Source: Alphaproteobacteria bacterium UBA2964 (GTDB lineage: Bacteria > Pseudomonadota > Alphaproteobacteria > MPNO01 > UBA2964). From it: a DNA stretch of 38,387 bases. The DNA lies in NCBI GenBank assembly GCA_905182615.1, contig CAJJCG010000078.1, forward strand, positions 1-38,387, given 5' to 3'. Position 1 is the stretch's first letter. Every line of letters begins with the position of its first letter. Both the position numbers and the translations under genes were made by a program. The notes under the pieces are model-generated. The model was not told the DNA's origin and ran no database searches. It was given only the letters and a program-made list of their open reading frames with translations. Positions 38,232 to 38,387 of the stretch are shown here, piece by piece.

Positions 38232-38387
38232 TCACTCAAGGTCTGTAGGCTCCAATCCCTCAGCGCCATCTGCGCCAAGCTTTATCTTCTCGACACGCGC
38301 TTTGGCCTCTTTAAGTTTCGTTTCGCAATGCTTCTTCAGAGCAGCGCCGCGTTCATAAGCCTCAATTGCATCTTCGAGGTCACTTTT
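38232..38387 (-). CDS. xseB: Exodeoxyribonuclease VII small subunit, C-terminal part (cut by window)
   Basis: The last 51 codons of a minus-strand frame run off the window end. The peptide includes [19 protein letters not shown] and [12 protein letters not shown], the helical signature of XseB, the small subunit of the ssDNA exonuclease VII. The position immediately upstream of ispA and dxs is the usual one. The truncation is due to the window edge. Confidence 0.88.
   Translation of the reverse strand, partial: KSDLEDAIEAYERGAALKKHCETKLKEAKARVEKIKLGADGAEGLEPTDLE

Overview
The window reads as chromosomal backbone of an alphaproteobacterium, most like a Rhodospirillales-type lineage (lineage is inference). 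The strongest clues are a circularly permuted two-piece tmRNA gene whose tag starts ANDN, an SspB-alpha type ClpXP adaptor beside it, and runs such as hflK-hflC-DUF2065-degP, mreBCD-mrdA-rodA and xseB-ispA-dxs-tlyA. No transposase, integrase, phage gene, CRISPR array or obvious foreign island was seen. Genes are packed tightly, with many 1-4 base overlaps and frequent GTG or TTG starts.

Left part (1-13.4 kb), nearly all on the minus strand. In transcription order: a MetE-like zinc methyltransferase and miaA; ilvB-ilvN-ilvC, ending at a likely terminator; leuA behind a long structured leader; then, only 40 bases after leuA, the cell-elongation genes mreB-mreC-mreD-mrdA-rodA; and finally tRNA-Lys(CUU), cut by the window edge. 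This joins branched-chain amino acid synthesis to rod-shape morphogenesis.

Middle (13.4-25 kb). serB (plus) converges on the hflK-hflC-DUF2065-degP membrane and periplasmic quality-control cluster (minus). Divergent from hflK is a tight plus-strand trio: Mrp/ApbC Fe-S carrier, a metallo-beta-lactamase-fold hydrolase, and an orphan molybdenum-hydroxylase large subunit with an unusual active-site loop. Its stop overlaps the stop of a convergent L,D-transpeptidase. thyA-folA (minus) supply thymidylate and tetrahydrofolate.

Right part (25-38.4 kb). Permuted ssrA is followed by sspB, so the tag RNA and the adaptor that reads the tag are neighbours. Then come class I fumarase, a PadR-like regulator, an SDR oxidoreductase with a tandem universal stress protein, pdxH, a glycine-zipper lipoprotein, fabI and aroC. 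The last block (minus) is xseB-ispA-dxs-tlyA and a TrmA/RlmD-family RNA methyltransferase: isoprenoid precursor synthesis joined to two RNA-modification enzymes.

Most genes are ordinary housekeeping genes. The parts most worth a second look are the Mrp/MBL/orphan molybdoenzyme trio, the leuA leader, the ssrA-sspB pairing and the very short convergent junctions.
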